A DNA stretch of 16,616 nt from VAZQ01 sp036502925 (lineage in GTDB: Bacteria > Pseudomonadota > Alphaproteobacteria > Rhizobiales > Xanthobacteraceae), in NCBI GenBank assembly GCA_036502925.1, contig DASXXS010000201.1, positions 1 through 16,616 on the forward strand, given 5' to 3'. The notes under the pieces were generated by a model. It was not told the DNA's origin, ran no database searches, and saw only the letters and a list, made by a program, of their open reading frames with translations. The translations under genes and the position numbers were made by a program. Shown here one piece after another: positions 1-5,817 of the stretch (the stretch's first letter is position 1; every line of letters begins with the position of its first letter).

Positions 1-410
1 ATCGGATTGACGACGCTGCCGAACACCTTGGCATAGCGAGACTTGATCTCCTTCTCGGCTTCCGTCGCAGGATTGTCCGGATAGTCCGGAACGTTGTAGC
101 CCTTGCCTTGCAGCTCCTTGATCGCGGCGTTGAGCTGCGGGATCGAGGCGGAGATGTTGGGCAGCTTGATGATGTTGGCCTCCGGCCTCGTCGCGAGCTC
201 GCCGAGTTCGGTGAGTTCGTCGTTGATCCGTTGCGCAGGGGTCAGCTTCTCAGGGAAATTGGCGAGGATGCGGCCGGCCAGCGAGATGTCCTTCAGCGTC
301 ACGGACACACCCGCCGCGCCCACGAAGCCTTCGACGATCGGCAACAGGGAATAGGTCGCGAGCGCGGGGGCCTCATCGACCTTTGTCCACATGATTTCGA
401 GATTCGGCAT
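1..410 (-). CDS. icd: NADP-dependent isocitrate dehydrogenase, monomeric type (5' part, runs off left edge)
   Basis: Oxidative decarboxylation of isocitrate to 2-oxoglutarate with NADP+, a cytosolic TCA-cycle step. Only the first 136 residues are in the window. They align by eye with the monomeric (about 740-residue) family typified by Azotobacter vinelandii: DEAPALATYSLLP at 12-24, DISLAGRI at 41-48 and IIKLPNISASIPQL at 80-93. The last visible residues, GSVVNP, include S132 and N135, which correspond to isocitrate-binding positions of that family as I recall them. This is not the more common homodimeric Icd fold. The ATG at 410 has a good Shine-Dalgarno, AGAGGTG (complement of 416-422), five bases upstream. 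The gene is divergent from trmJ. Family call is sure; completeness cannot be judged. Confidence 0.93.
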   Translation of the reverse strand, partial: MPNLEIMWTKVDEAPALATYSLLPIVEGFVGAAGVSVTLKDISLAGRILANFPEKLTPAQRINDELTELGELATRPEANIIKLPNISASIPQLNAAIKELQGKGYNVPDYPDNPATEAEKEIKSRYAKVFGSVVNP

Positions 411-752
411 GCTAGCACCTCTGGTCGCCATGCTGTTTGGGCCGACCGGAAACTGACCATTGATGGGCCCGGGAAATGGCTTCTCCGGCGAGCCCCAAAT
501 GAATTGTTCTCGGCGCGGAGACCGCCAACCGGGACTCCGGCTGACGGGAATTCGGCGCGCGGCCTATAGCACCCGACGGCGTGGTGAGAAAGCCGACATT
601 GCAAATTTCCAAAGCCCGCCAGGATGCGCGCCGGAAAATGGGCTTTGGGCCCTTGGTGGATCGCTTTAGGCCTTTCCGATACCTCGCCTTTCGTGGTTAT
701 GGAGGCCGGGCCTGCCGCCAGCGCGGCACCTCTGAATAGCAAGCAAGGACCA
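411..752. other. Divergent intergenic region between icd and trmJ
   Basis: This 342-base stretch carries no gene I can support; short open frames in it overlap each other and lack homology I recognise. It must hold promoters for both flanking genes, but I see no convincing -35/-10 pair; a CTATAG on the minus strand near 563-568 is the best, weak, -10 candidate for icd. A 9-bp perfect inverted repeat, CCAAAGCCC at 609-617 and GGGCTTTGG at 640-648 with a 22-base loop, lies in the trmJ leader and could form a hairpin. Confidence 0.5.
745..749 (+). promoter_or_regulatory. Shine-Dalgarno deciding the trmJ start
   Basis: AAGGA three bases before the ATG at 753. The spacing is short, but no comparable site precedes the upstream in-frame ATGs at 624 and 699, and the protein aligns with TrmJ only from about residue 18 of the short form. 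Confidence 0.5.
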
Positions 753-1973
753 ATGCCCGGAGCAGGGACGGACAAAACCAAGACCTGGAGCGAGCGCGCC
801 GGCCCGATTGTGGTTCTGGTCGAGCCGCAACTGGGCGAGAATATCGGCGCGGCCGCGCGCGTCATGGCGAATTTCGGGCTGGCGCGGCTGCGCCTGGTCA
901 AGCCGCGCGACGGCTGGCCCAATCTGCAGGCGCGCCGCTCGGCCTCCGGCGCCGACCGGATTCTCGACGAGGCGGCGCTTTACCCGGATGTCGCGGCGGC
1001 GATCGCCGATTGCACCTTTGTGCTGGCCACCACGGCGCGCGCCCACGACCAGGCCAAGCCGGTGCTGGCACCTGAGGCGGCGGCGCGCGCGATCGCGGCG
1101 CACATGACGGGCAACGGCGCCAGCGGAGAAAATGTCGCCGTGCTGTTCGGGCGCGAGCGCCACGGTCTGGAAAACCACGAAGTGGCGCTGGCCGACCGCA
1201 TCGTGACCTTCCCGGTCAACCCGGCCTTCGCGTCGCTCAATCTCGCGCAAGCGGTGGCGCTGATGGCCTACGAATGGTTCAAGCTCGTCTCGGGAGGCGA
1301 GCTTCCCTTCGCCATGCCGCAGAAGTCCGCCCCGGCCGGCAAGGAGCAGCTGTTCGCTTTCTTCGCCGGCCTCGAACGGGAACTGGACCGGGTCGAGTTC
1401 TTCCGGCCGCCGGAAAAGCGCGCCACCATGCTGGTCAACCTGCACAACATATTTGCCCGCATGGAACCGACCCAGCAGGACATCCAGACCTTGCACGGGG
1501 TAGTCTCCGCTATCGCGCAGGGGCGCAAGGGGCCGGCGCGCGGCGGCGTTCTCGACGGCGCGGAAGCCGCGCTGCTGCGCGCCTTGCTGGCCGAGCACGG
1601 CGAGGGCCGCGTCCCCAACGAGCGCGGACCGGTGCGCGGCCTGGCGCGGCTGCTGCGCCGCAATCCCACCGATGCCGAGCGCGCGCTGTGGAGCGCGCTC
1701 ACCAACGACCGGCGCTTTGCCGGGCGCGGATTCAAGCGGCAGGTTCCGGTCGGCCAGCATATCAACGATTTCGTTTCCTTTGCGCTGCGCCTCGTCATCG
1801 ACATGGTGCCGGACAACGAGAGCGCGCCGGCTGCCGCGGCGCGCGCCCAACGCCGGGCTTGGCTCAAGGCGCGGGGCTACCGAATCATCGCGCTCGAGGA
1901 GAGCTTGGTCGAACGGGATCTCAGCGAAGCGCTCGCCTGGCTCGCCGCGCAGGTGGATGCCGCCGGACCGTAG
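753..1973 (+). CDS. trmJ: TrmJ-family tRNA (cytidine/uridine-2'-O-)-methyltransferase with DUF559-like C-terminal extension
   Basis: A SPOUT-class SAM-dependent methyltransferase; the TrmJ family methylates the 2'-OH of tRNA nucleotide 32. Residues about 18-250 (406-aa product) carry the family motifs: NIGAAARVMANFGL at 30-43, LFGRERHGLENHEV at 131-144 (SAM-binding loop) and PAFASLNLAQAVALMAYE at 157-174. E. coli TrmJ is near 246 residues, so about 150 are extra. Residues 294-400 resemble the DUF559 (Vsr/PD-(D/E)XK-like) fold: RLLRRNPTDAERALW, GFKRQVPVGQHINDF, LRLVID and a closing AWLKARGYRII. The usual acidic/DGxxH stretch is replaced by IDMVPDNES, so nuclease activity is doubtful. I chose the ATG at 753 for its AAGGA (745-749); in-frame ATGs at 624 and 699 have weaker sites and no conserved residues. 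The stop lies inside the following repeat. Confidence 0.88.
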   Translation: MPGAGTDKTKTWSERAGPIVVLVEPQLGENIGAAARVMANFGLARLRLVKPRDGWPNLQARRSASGADRILDEAALYPDVAAAIADCTFVLATTARAHDQAKPVLAPEAAARAIAAHMTGNGASGENVAVLFGRERHGLENHEVALADRIVTFPVNPAFASLNLAQAVALMAYEWFKLVSGGELPFAMPQKSAPAGKEQLFAFFAGLERELDRVEFFRPPEKRATMLVNLHNIFARMEPTQQDIQTLHGVVSAIAQGRKGPARGGVLDGAEAALLRALLAEHGEGRVPNERGPVRGLARLLRRNPTDAERALWSALTNDRRFAGRGFKRQVPVGQHINDFVSFALRLVIDMVPDNESAPAAAARAQRRAWLKARGYRIIALEESLVERDLSEALAWLAAQVDAAGP

Positions 1974-2131
1974 GGTGGGCAAAAATTGCCTGGCACTGCG
2001 ACGATGATTTGCGCGGTCGTCGCGCAATTTTGCCCACGCGTCCGCATCGCAACGTCCGCCGCGTGGGCAACGCGCCGCTCCGCCGTGCCGTGTTGTTCAA
2101 CGCTGCGGCGATAGCGCGTTGCCCGCCCTAC
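1970..2131. repeat. Nested palindromic intergenic repeat (GTAGGGTGGGCAA type)
   Basis: The outer arms are GTAGGGTGGGCAA at 1970-1982 and TTGCCCGCCCTAC at 2119-2131, 12 of 13 complementary. Inside are two smaller palindromes: GTGGGCAAAAATTGC (1975-1989) pairs with GCAATTTTGCCCAC (about 2023-2036), and GTGGGCAACGC (about 2062-2072) pairs with GCGTTGCCCGC (2116-2126). It sits between the convergent genes trmJ and the aldolase, and its left arm supplies the trmJ stop codon. I recall the GTAGGGTGGGCAA arm from dispersed repeats of Bradyrhizobium-like genomes; no transposase is present. It may work as a bidirectional transcription terminator. Confidence 0.75.
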
Positions 2132-2152
2132 GAGGCCGCGCGCCCGAATACG

Positions 2153-2932
2153 CTATCCCTTGAGCGTCTTCAGCGCGGCCGCGGTTCCGGCGCGCAGGAA
2201 GCCGAGGTCGCTGCCAACCGCGAGGAAGCGCACGCCACGCTTGGCGAGCGCCGCCGCCCGCTCGGCGCTGTGGCAATAAGCGCCCAGAATCTTGCCGGCC
2301 TTGCGCGCCGCCTGCGCGATCCGCTCGAGCTCGCGATCGACGTCGGCCGACAACGGATCGAGCGTCGCGCCCTGCGACAGCGCGATCGAAAGGTCGGACG
2401 GCCCAAGGAACAAGCCGTCGATGCCGGGCGTGGCCGCGATGGCGTCGACATTGTCGAGCGCCGCGCGGGTCTCGATCATCGCGAGCGTGAACGTGAGCTC
2501 GTTGCCTTCGCTGAGATAGACCTTCTGATCCGCGAGCTCGGCCAGCATGGTGGCCCGATGCGGCCCCCAGCTGCGCTCGCCGAGCGGCGGATACTTGGCG
2601 GCCGCCACGAAGGCGCGGGCATCCGCCGCCGTATTGATCATCGGCGAGATGATGCCCTCGGCGCCGAAATCAAGGGCGCGGCTGGCGGTGGCGAAATCGC
2701 CGAGCGGAACCCGTACCACCGGCGCGGCGCCGCCCTGCTGGATGGACGCGATCGCCCCCACGGTCGCCGCGATGTCCCACAGGCCATGCTGCATATCGAC
2801 CGTGACGGCGGGAAAGCCCTCGCGCGCGATCACCTCGGCGACCAGCGGGGAAGCGAGGCCGCACCAGCCGGAATAGACGGTCGCGCCGGCCCGCAGCTGC
2901 CGCGCCAGCGAGAAGAATTTCGATGGGGCCAT
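2153..2932 (-). CDS. HpcH/HpaI aldolase/citrate lyase family protein (2-oxo-acid aldolase)
   Basis: A class II, metal-dependent pyruvate aldolase of the HpaI type, cytosolic, 259 residues, the normal family length. Family residues are present: TVDMQHG at 44-50 with catalytic His49, VVRVP at 72-76 (pyruvate-binding Arg74), MIETRAAL at 152-159 (metal ligand Glu154) and GLFLGPSDLS at 173-182 (metal ligand Asp180). Natural substrates range from 4-hydroxy-2-oxo-heptanedioate to 2-keto-3-deoxy sugar acids and cannot be told from sequence. No aromatic or sugar-acid catabolic genes flank it. The ATG at 2932 is preceded by GGAGG eleven bases upstream. It lies 23 bases after the DUF1476 stop, so the two are probably cotranscribed although functionally unrelated as far as is known. 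Confidence 0.9.
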   Translation of the reverse strand: MAPSKFFSLARQLRAGATVYSGWCGLASPLVAEVIAREGFPAVTVDMQHGLWDIAATVGAIASIQQGGAAPVVRVPLGDFATASRALDFGAEGIISPMINTAADARAFVAAAKYPPLGERSWGPHRATMLAELADQKVYLSEGNELTFTLAMIETRAALDNVDAIAATPGIDGLFLGPSDLSIALSQGATLDPLSADVDRELERIAQAARKAGKILGAYCHSAERAAALAKRGVRFLAVGSDLGFLRAGTAAALKTLKG

Positions 2933-2955
2933 GACCGCAACCGCCTCCGGCACGC

Positions 2956-3279
2956 TCAACCGCTCGCCTTGATCTGGGTGATCGCGCGCGCGGTCAGTTC
3001 GTCCATGGTGCGGCGAATCTGGTGATCGGAGACGACCACGCCCTTGGCATCGAAATCCGCGCGGATCTTGCGGAAGAGGTCGTAATCGCCGCTCGATTCG
3101 AGGTCCGCGACCACGATCGCCTTGGCATAAGCCTCCGCCTCGGCCCCCGTGAGGCCGAGCTTCTCCGCGGCCCACAGGCCGACGAGCTTGTTGCGGCGGG
3201 CGGTGGCCTTGAACTTCAGCGCCTCGTCATGGGCAAATTGCTGCTCGAAGCCTTCCTCACGCTTGTCGAACGTGGTCAT
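2956..3279 (-). CDS. DUF1476 family protein, F1-ATPase inhibitor subunit zeta
   Basis: A 107-residue protein starting MTTFDKREEGFEQQFAHDEA, the hallmark N-terminus of the alphaproteobacterial DUF1476 family. In Paracoccus denitrificans this family is the zeta subunit, which binds F1-ATPase and blocks ATP hydrolysis through its N-terminal segment. The middle (KFKATARRNKLVGLWAAEKLG at about 22-42) and the C-terminal DHQIRRTMDEL segment are also typical; the protein is predicted to be all helical and soluble. The ATG at 3279 is preceded by GAGGAT (complement of 3284-3289); the open frame extends further upstream, but with no family similarity. It is divergent from purC, an arrangement I recall from other Hyphomicrobiales, and is followed at 23 bases by the aldolase gene. 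Inhibitory function is inferred from homology. Confidence 0.92.
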   Translation of the reverse strand: MTTFDKREEGFEQQFAHDEALKFKATARRNKLVGLWAAEKLGLTGAEAEAYAKAIVVADLESSGDYDLFRKIRADFDAKGVVVSDHQIRRTMDELTARAITQIKASG

Positions 3280-3730
3280 GCCGATCCTCGTGATCTTTGC
3301 CGCGTTTTCCGGCACCGCGGCGACGCGCAGGTTCTCATATTCCTGAATTCGTCCGGTCCCATGGTTTCGACGGTGCAGAGGGCGCCAATGGGCCTGGCGC
3401 GCCCGATTTACGCAAAGCCTCGCCTTGCGGAGCTTGCTGCAGTACCCATCTTCCGCCGTGCAGGTCCCGACGGCGCGCAAGCGCGACGGCTCTGCGGCCC
3501 TGCATAACGAGGTGTGACGATCAAGGCAACATCGCGACAAGGTGATTCGCGCATGGCGCCGCCTGGGCGTGGCGTCGAGCCTTGCGATTGTGCTTGCCAC
3601 CGCGATCGGCTAGTTTGCCGGTGTGGGCGCTGCGATTGGCGTACTTGGGACGCGTCCCCGCCGCGGACGATCGAACCTCACACGGAGCCACGGCATCCAG
3701 ATGGACTTTCACAAACCACGGTACACCCCC
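3280..3730. other. Divergent intergenic region between DUF1476 gene and purC
   Basis: This is 451 bases without a supportable gene. Short GC-rich palindromes occur, for example GGGCGC...GCGCCC around 3380-3404 and TGCAGG...CCTGCA arms around 3462-3505 enclosing CGCGC-AAG-CGCG, so part of it could be a structured leader or small RNA. I found no tmRNA tag, tRNA cloverleaf or recognisable riboswitch core. The purC promoter should lie near its right end. Confidence 0.4.
3588..3616 (+). promoter_or_regulatory. Candidate promoter of purC
   Basis: TTGTGC at 3588-3593 and TAGTTT at 3611-3616 are separated by exactly 17 bases. Both hexamers deviate from consensus. The position, about 85-115 bases before the purC start, is reasonable. 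This is a pattern match only. Confidence 0.3.
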
Positions 3731-4498
3731 ATGAGCCGCCGTCGCCGCATCTATGAAGGCAAGGCCAAGGTCCTTTACGAGGGGCCGGAGCCGGGAACCC
3801 TGATCCAGCACTTCAAGGACGACGCGACCGCCTTCAACTCGAAAAAGCACGAAGTCATCGAAGGCAAAGGCGTCCTGAACAACCGGATCTCCGAATACGT
3901 CTTCCAGCACCTCAATGACATCGGAGTTCCGACGCATTTTCTCCGCCGTCTCAACATGCGCGAGCAGTTGATTCGCGAGGTGGAGATCATTCCGCTCGAG
4001 GTGGTCGTGCGCAATGTGGCGGCGGGCTCGTTGTCGCAGCGGCTCGGCATCGAGGAGGGCACGCAGCTGCCGCGCTCGATCATCGAGTTCTACTACAAGA
4101 ACGATGCGCTCAACGACCCGATGGTGTCGGAGGAGCACGTCACCGCCTTCGGCTGGGCCACCCCGCAGGAGATCGACGACATCATGGCGCTCGCCATCCG
4201 CGTCAACGATTTCCTCTCCGGCCTGTTCCTCGGCGTCGGCATCCGCCTGGTCGACTTCAAGATGGAGACCGGCCGGCTGTGGGAGAACGAGATGATGCGG
4301 ATCGTGGTGGCCGACGAGATCTCGCCCGATTCGTGCCGCCTGTGGGATATCAAGTCGAACGAGAAGCTCGACAAGGATCGCTTCCGGCGCGATCTCGGCG
4401 GCCTGCTCGAGGCCTATACGGAGGTCGCCAAGCGGCTCGGCATCATGAGCGAGAACGAGCGTCCGCAGGGTGGCGGGCCGGTTCTGGTGAAGGGCTGA
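3731..4498 (+). CDS. purC: Phosphoribosylaminoimidazole-succinocarboxamide synthase (SAICAR synthetase)
   Basis: Joins L-aspartate to CAIR with ATP to give SAICAR in de novo purine synthesis; cytosolic. The start MSRRRRIYEGKAKVLYEG, the segment ATAFNSKKHEVIEGKGVLNN (residues 33-52), the family signature EVVVRNVAAGSLSQRLGIEEG and the late motif VDFKMETGRLWENEMMRIVVADEISPDS are all intact. From the ATG at 3731 the product is 255 residues, matching related proteins. That ATG has no clear Shine-Dalgarno; an in-frame ATG at 3701, with GGAG 13 bases upstream, would add ten residues (MDFHKPRYTP) and cannot be excluded. First gene of the purCSQL-bolA-grxD run; a palindromic repeat follows it before purS. 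Confidence 0.96.
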   Translation: MSRRRRIYEGKAKVLYEGPEPGTLIQHFKDDATAFNSKKHEVIEGKGVLNNRISEYVFQHLNDIGVPTHFLRRLNMREQLIREVEIIPLEVVVRNVAAGSLSQRLGIEEGTQLPRSIIEFYYKNDALNDPMVSEEHVTAFGWATPQEIDDIMALAIRVNDFLSGLFLGVGIRLVDFKMETGRLWENEMMRIVVADEISPDSCRLWDIKSNEKLDKDRFRRDLGGLLEAYTEVAKRLGIMSENERPQGGGPVLVKG

Positions 4499-4512
4499 GC
4501 GACTCTCCGGTG

Positions 4513-4583
4513 GTAGCCCGGGTGGAGCAAAGCGCAATCCGGGACTGCCGTTCCCGCATTCCGCTCCGCTCCATGCCGGCTAC
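4513..4583. repeat. Palindromic intergenic repeat (GTAGCCCGGGTGGAGC type)
   Basis: The left arm GTAGCCCGGGTGGAGC (4513-4528) is followed by AAAGCGCAATCCGGGA; the imperfectly complementary right arm GCTCCATGCCGGCTAC ends at 4583. The wording matches a dispersed palindrome I recall from many Hyphomicrobiales genomes. It lies in the 122-base gap between purC and purS, within what should be one transcript, so it may act as an mRNA-stabilising or partial terminating hairpin. Right arm has diverged. Confidence 0.65.
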
Positions 4584-4620
4584 GGGCTGGCTGATTTTTC
4601 CCTCGCCCTGAAGAGACCCT

Positions 4621-4863
4621 ATGAAAGCCCGCGTCACCGTCACTCTGAAGTCCGGCATCCTCGATCCCCAGGGCAAGGCGATCGAGGGCGCGCTCAAGTC
4701 GCTCGGCGTCGCCGGCGTGGCCAGCGTGCGCCAGGGCAAGGTGTTCGACATCGAGCTCGAAGGCGGCGACCGCAGGCAGGCCGAAGCGCTGCTCAGAAAG
4801 GCCGCCGACAAGCTCCTCGCCAATACGGTGATCGAGAATTATCGCGTCGAGGTGACCGGATGA
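4621..4863 (+). CDS. purS: Phosphoribosylformylglycinamidine synthase subunit PurS
   Basis: The small third subunit of FGAM synthase in organisms with the short PurL; it bridges PurQ and PurL in the complex that turns FGAR, glutamine and ATP into FGAM. The product is 80 residues, normal for PurS, with the typical start MKARVTVTLKSGILDPQGKA, the central SLGVAGVASVRQGKVFDIEL and the end LANTVIENYRVEV. The ATG at 4621 follows AAGAGACCCT, a modest ribosome site. Its stop TGA (4861-4863) overlaps the ATG of the small bridging ORF at 4860. Confidence 0.96.
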   Translation: MKARVTVTLKSGILDPQGKAIEGALKSLGVAGVASVRQGKVFDIELEGGDRRQAEALLRKAADKLLANTVIENYRVEVTG

Positions 4864-4970
4864 AGCTTCGTTCCGCCATCGTGATCAGCGGGCGCGCGCT
4901 CGATTTTCTCGCTGCCCACCTGGTTCAGCGCCGGACGGCGGCGGCGGAGCCCGGTCGAAACGGAATCTGA
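4860..4970 (+). CDS. Possible 36-residue ORF bridging purS and purQ by stop/start overlaps
   Basis: An ATG at 4860 overlaps the purS stop as ATGA. The frame runs 36 codons to a TGA at 4968-4970 that overlaps the purQ start as TGATG. The predicted peptide begins MKLRSAIVISGRALDF and ends EPGRNGI; it is basic and Ala/Arg-rich, and I recognise no family. Its opening RSAIVISG loosely echoes RSAVLVFPG of PurQ, and 10 of 12 bases match (CGTTCCGCCATC against CGATCCGCCGTC), so it might be a worn duplicate of the purQ start. The double overlap would couple translation of purS to purQ, whose own Shine-Dalgarno is weak. No own ribosome site is needed if reinitiation is used. Whether the peptide itself has a role is unknown. 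Confidence 0.4.
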   Translation: MKLRSAIVISGRALDFLAAHLVQRRTAAAEPGRNGI

Positions 4971-5671
4971 TGCGATCCGCCGTCCTCGTTTTTCCTGGCA
5001 TCAATCGTGAGCGGGACATCGCGCGCGCCTTGCGGCTGGTCTCGGGTCGCGAGCCGGCGATGGTCTGGCATGCGGATGCCGAGCTGCCGGGGGGCACCGA
5101 TCTCGTGGTGGTGCCGGGCGGGTTCAGCTATGGCGACTATCTGCGCTGCGGAGCGATCGCGGCGCGCGCCCCGATCATGGACGCGGTGCGCCGCTTCGCC
5201 GGCGGCGGCGGCCTGGTGCTGGGCGTCTGCAACGGCTTCCAGATTCTCTGCGAGGCCGGGCTGCTCCCGGGCGTGCTCATGCGCAATGCGGCGCTCAAGT
5301 TCATCTGCCGCGACGTCTATCTCAAGGTCGAGCGCTCCGACAGCCCGTTCACCCGCGGCTACAATGCCGGCCAGGTGATCCGCGTGCCGGTCGCCCACGG
5401 CGAGGGCAATTATGTCGCTGATGGCGAGACCATCGCGCGGCTCGAAGGCGAGGGCAGGGTGCTGTTCCGCTATGTGGCGCCGGCCGGCAACCTCGATCCC
5501 GCCTGGAACGTCAACGGCGCCACCAACGCCATTGCCGGGATCCTGAGCGAGCGCGGCAACGTGCTCGGCATGATGCCGCACCCGGAGAATCACGTCGAGG
5601 CGGCGCTGGGCGTGACCGACGGCCGCGGGCTGTTCGCCGGCCTTGTGGATCACTTCAAGCAGGCGGCTTGA
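4970..5671 (+). CDS. purQ: Phosphoribosylformylglycinamidine synthase glutaminase subunit PurQ
   Basis: A class I glutamine amidotransferase that releases ammonia from glutamine for PurL. The 233 residues cover the family length. PGGFSYGDYLRCGAIAA at 49-65 and the nucleophile elbow GVCNGFQILCEAG at 85-97 with Cys87 are intact, as is the MPHPENHVE motif with His204 and Glu206 completing the triad. The ATG at 4970 overlaps the stop of the preceding small ORF (TGATG); only a weak GGA precedes it, which suggests translation by coupling. The downstream gap to purL holds a strong hairpin repeat and a leader ORF. Confidence 0.96.
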   Translation: MRSAVLVFPGINRERDIARALRLVSGREPAMVWHADAELPGGTDLVVVPGGFSYGDYLRCGAIAARAPIMDAVRRFAGGGGLVLGVCNGFQILCEAGLLPGVLMRNAALKFICRDVYLKVERSDSPFTRGYNAGQVIRVPVAHGEGNYVADGETIARLEGEGRVLFRYVAPAGNLDPAWNVNGATNAIAGILSERGNVLGMMPHPENHVEAALGVTDGRGLFAGLVDHFKQAA

Positions 5672-5692
5672 AAAATCAGGTGCGGTTGCTCA

Positions 5693-5766
5693 CTTGTCCC
5701 GGCCTTGAGCCGGGACCGTCCCAAACGCCGGAGTCTGGGACGGTCCCGGCTCAGGGCCGGGACAAG
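5693..5766. repeat. Palindromic repeat between purQ and purL, 31-bp near-perfect arms
   Basis: The arms at 5693-5723 (starting CTTGTCCCGG) and 5736-5766 (ending CCGGGACAAG) are complementary at 30 of 31 positions around a 12-base loop, AACGCCGGAGTC. The same arm occurs at both ends of 8732-9011, so it is a dispersed element. Within the purine transcript it would fold into a very stable hairpin. Its last three bases overlap the Shine-Dalgarno of the leader ORF that leads into purL, so it could affect purL expression. Confidence 0.88.
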
Positions 5767-5772
5767 GAAGGT
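5764..5772 (+). promoter_or_regulatory. Strong Shine-Dalgarno of the purL leader ORF
   Basis: AAGGAAGGT lies just before the ATG at 5776. It is the best ribosome site in the purQ-purL gap, whereas the purL GTG at 5814 has none of its own. The first three bases belong to the foot of the repeat hairpin. Confidence 0.5.
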
Positions 5773-5775
5773 CAG

Positions 5776-5817
5776 ATGGTGATTTTGATCATGGCGCACG
5801 CTAAGACCTCTCCGTGA
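5776..5817 (+). CDS. Possible 13-codon leader ORF overlapping the purL start
   Basis: ATG at 5776, 13 codons (MVILIMAHAKTSP), then TGA at 5815-5817, which overlaps the purL GTG at 5814 as GTGA. The strong AAGGAAGGT site sits directly upstream, and purL itself lacks a good site, so ribosomes would probably load here and reinitiate at purL. The peptide has no run of one amino acid that would suggest classical attenuation. An ATG within the same frame at 5791 is an alternative start. Expression is unproven. Confidence 0.45.
   Translation: MVILIMAHAKTSP

Noticed and set aside
666..2027. Long minus-strand frame opposite trmJ, and the 583-codon plus-strand frame from 1274 across the trmJ tail and aldolase region
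   Set aside because: Both give Arg/Ala/Gly-rich translations without motifs and conflict with well-supported genes in other frames.
3300..3560. Possible tmRNA, 6S RNA or tRNA in the purC upstream gap
   Set aside because: No tag-peptide reading frame, no CCA-ending acceptor stem, no T-arm GGTTCGA motif and no 6S-like bubble could be identified by eye.
3280..3600. Longer N-terminus for the DUF1476 protein
   Set aside because: DUF1476 proteins start MTTFDKREEGFE; the added residues are low-complexity and lie in the divergent promoter region.
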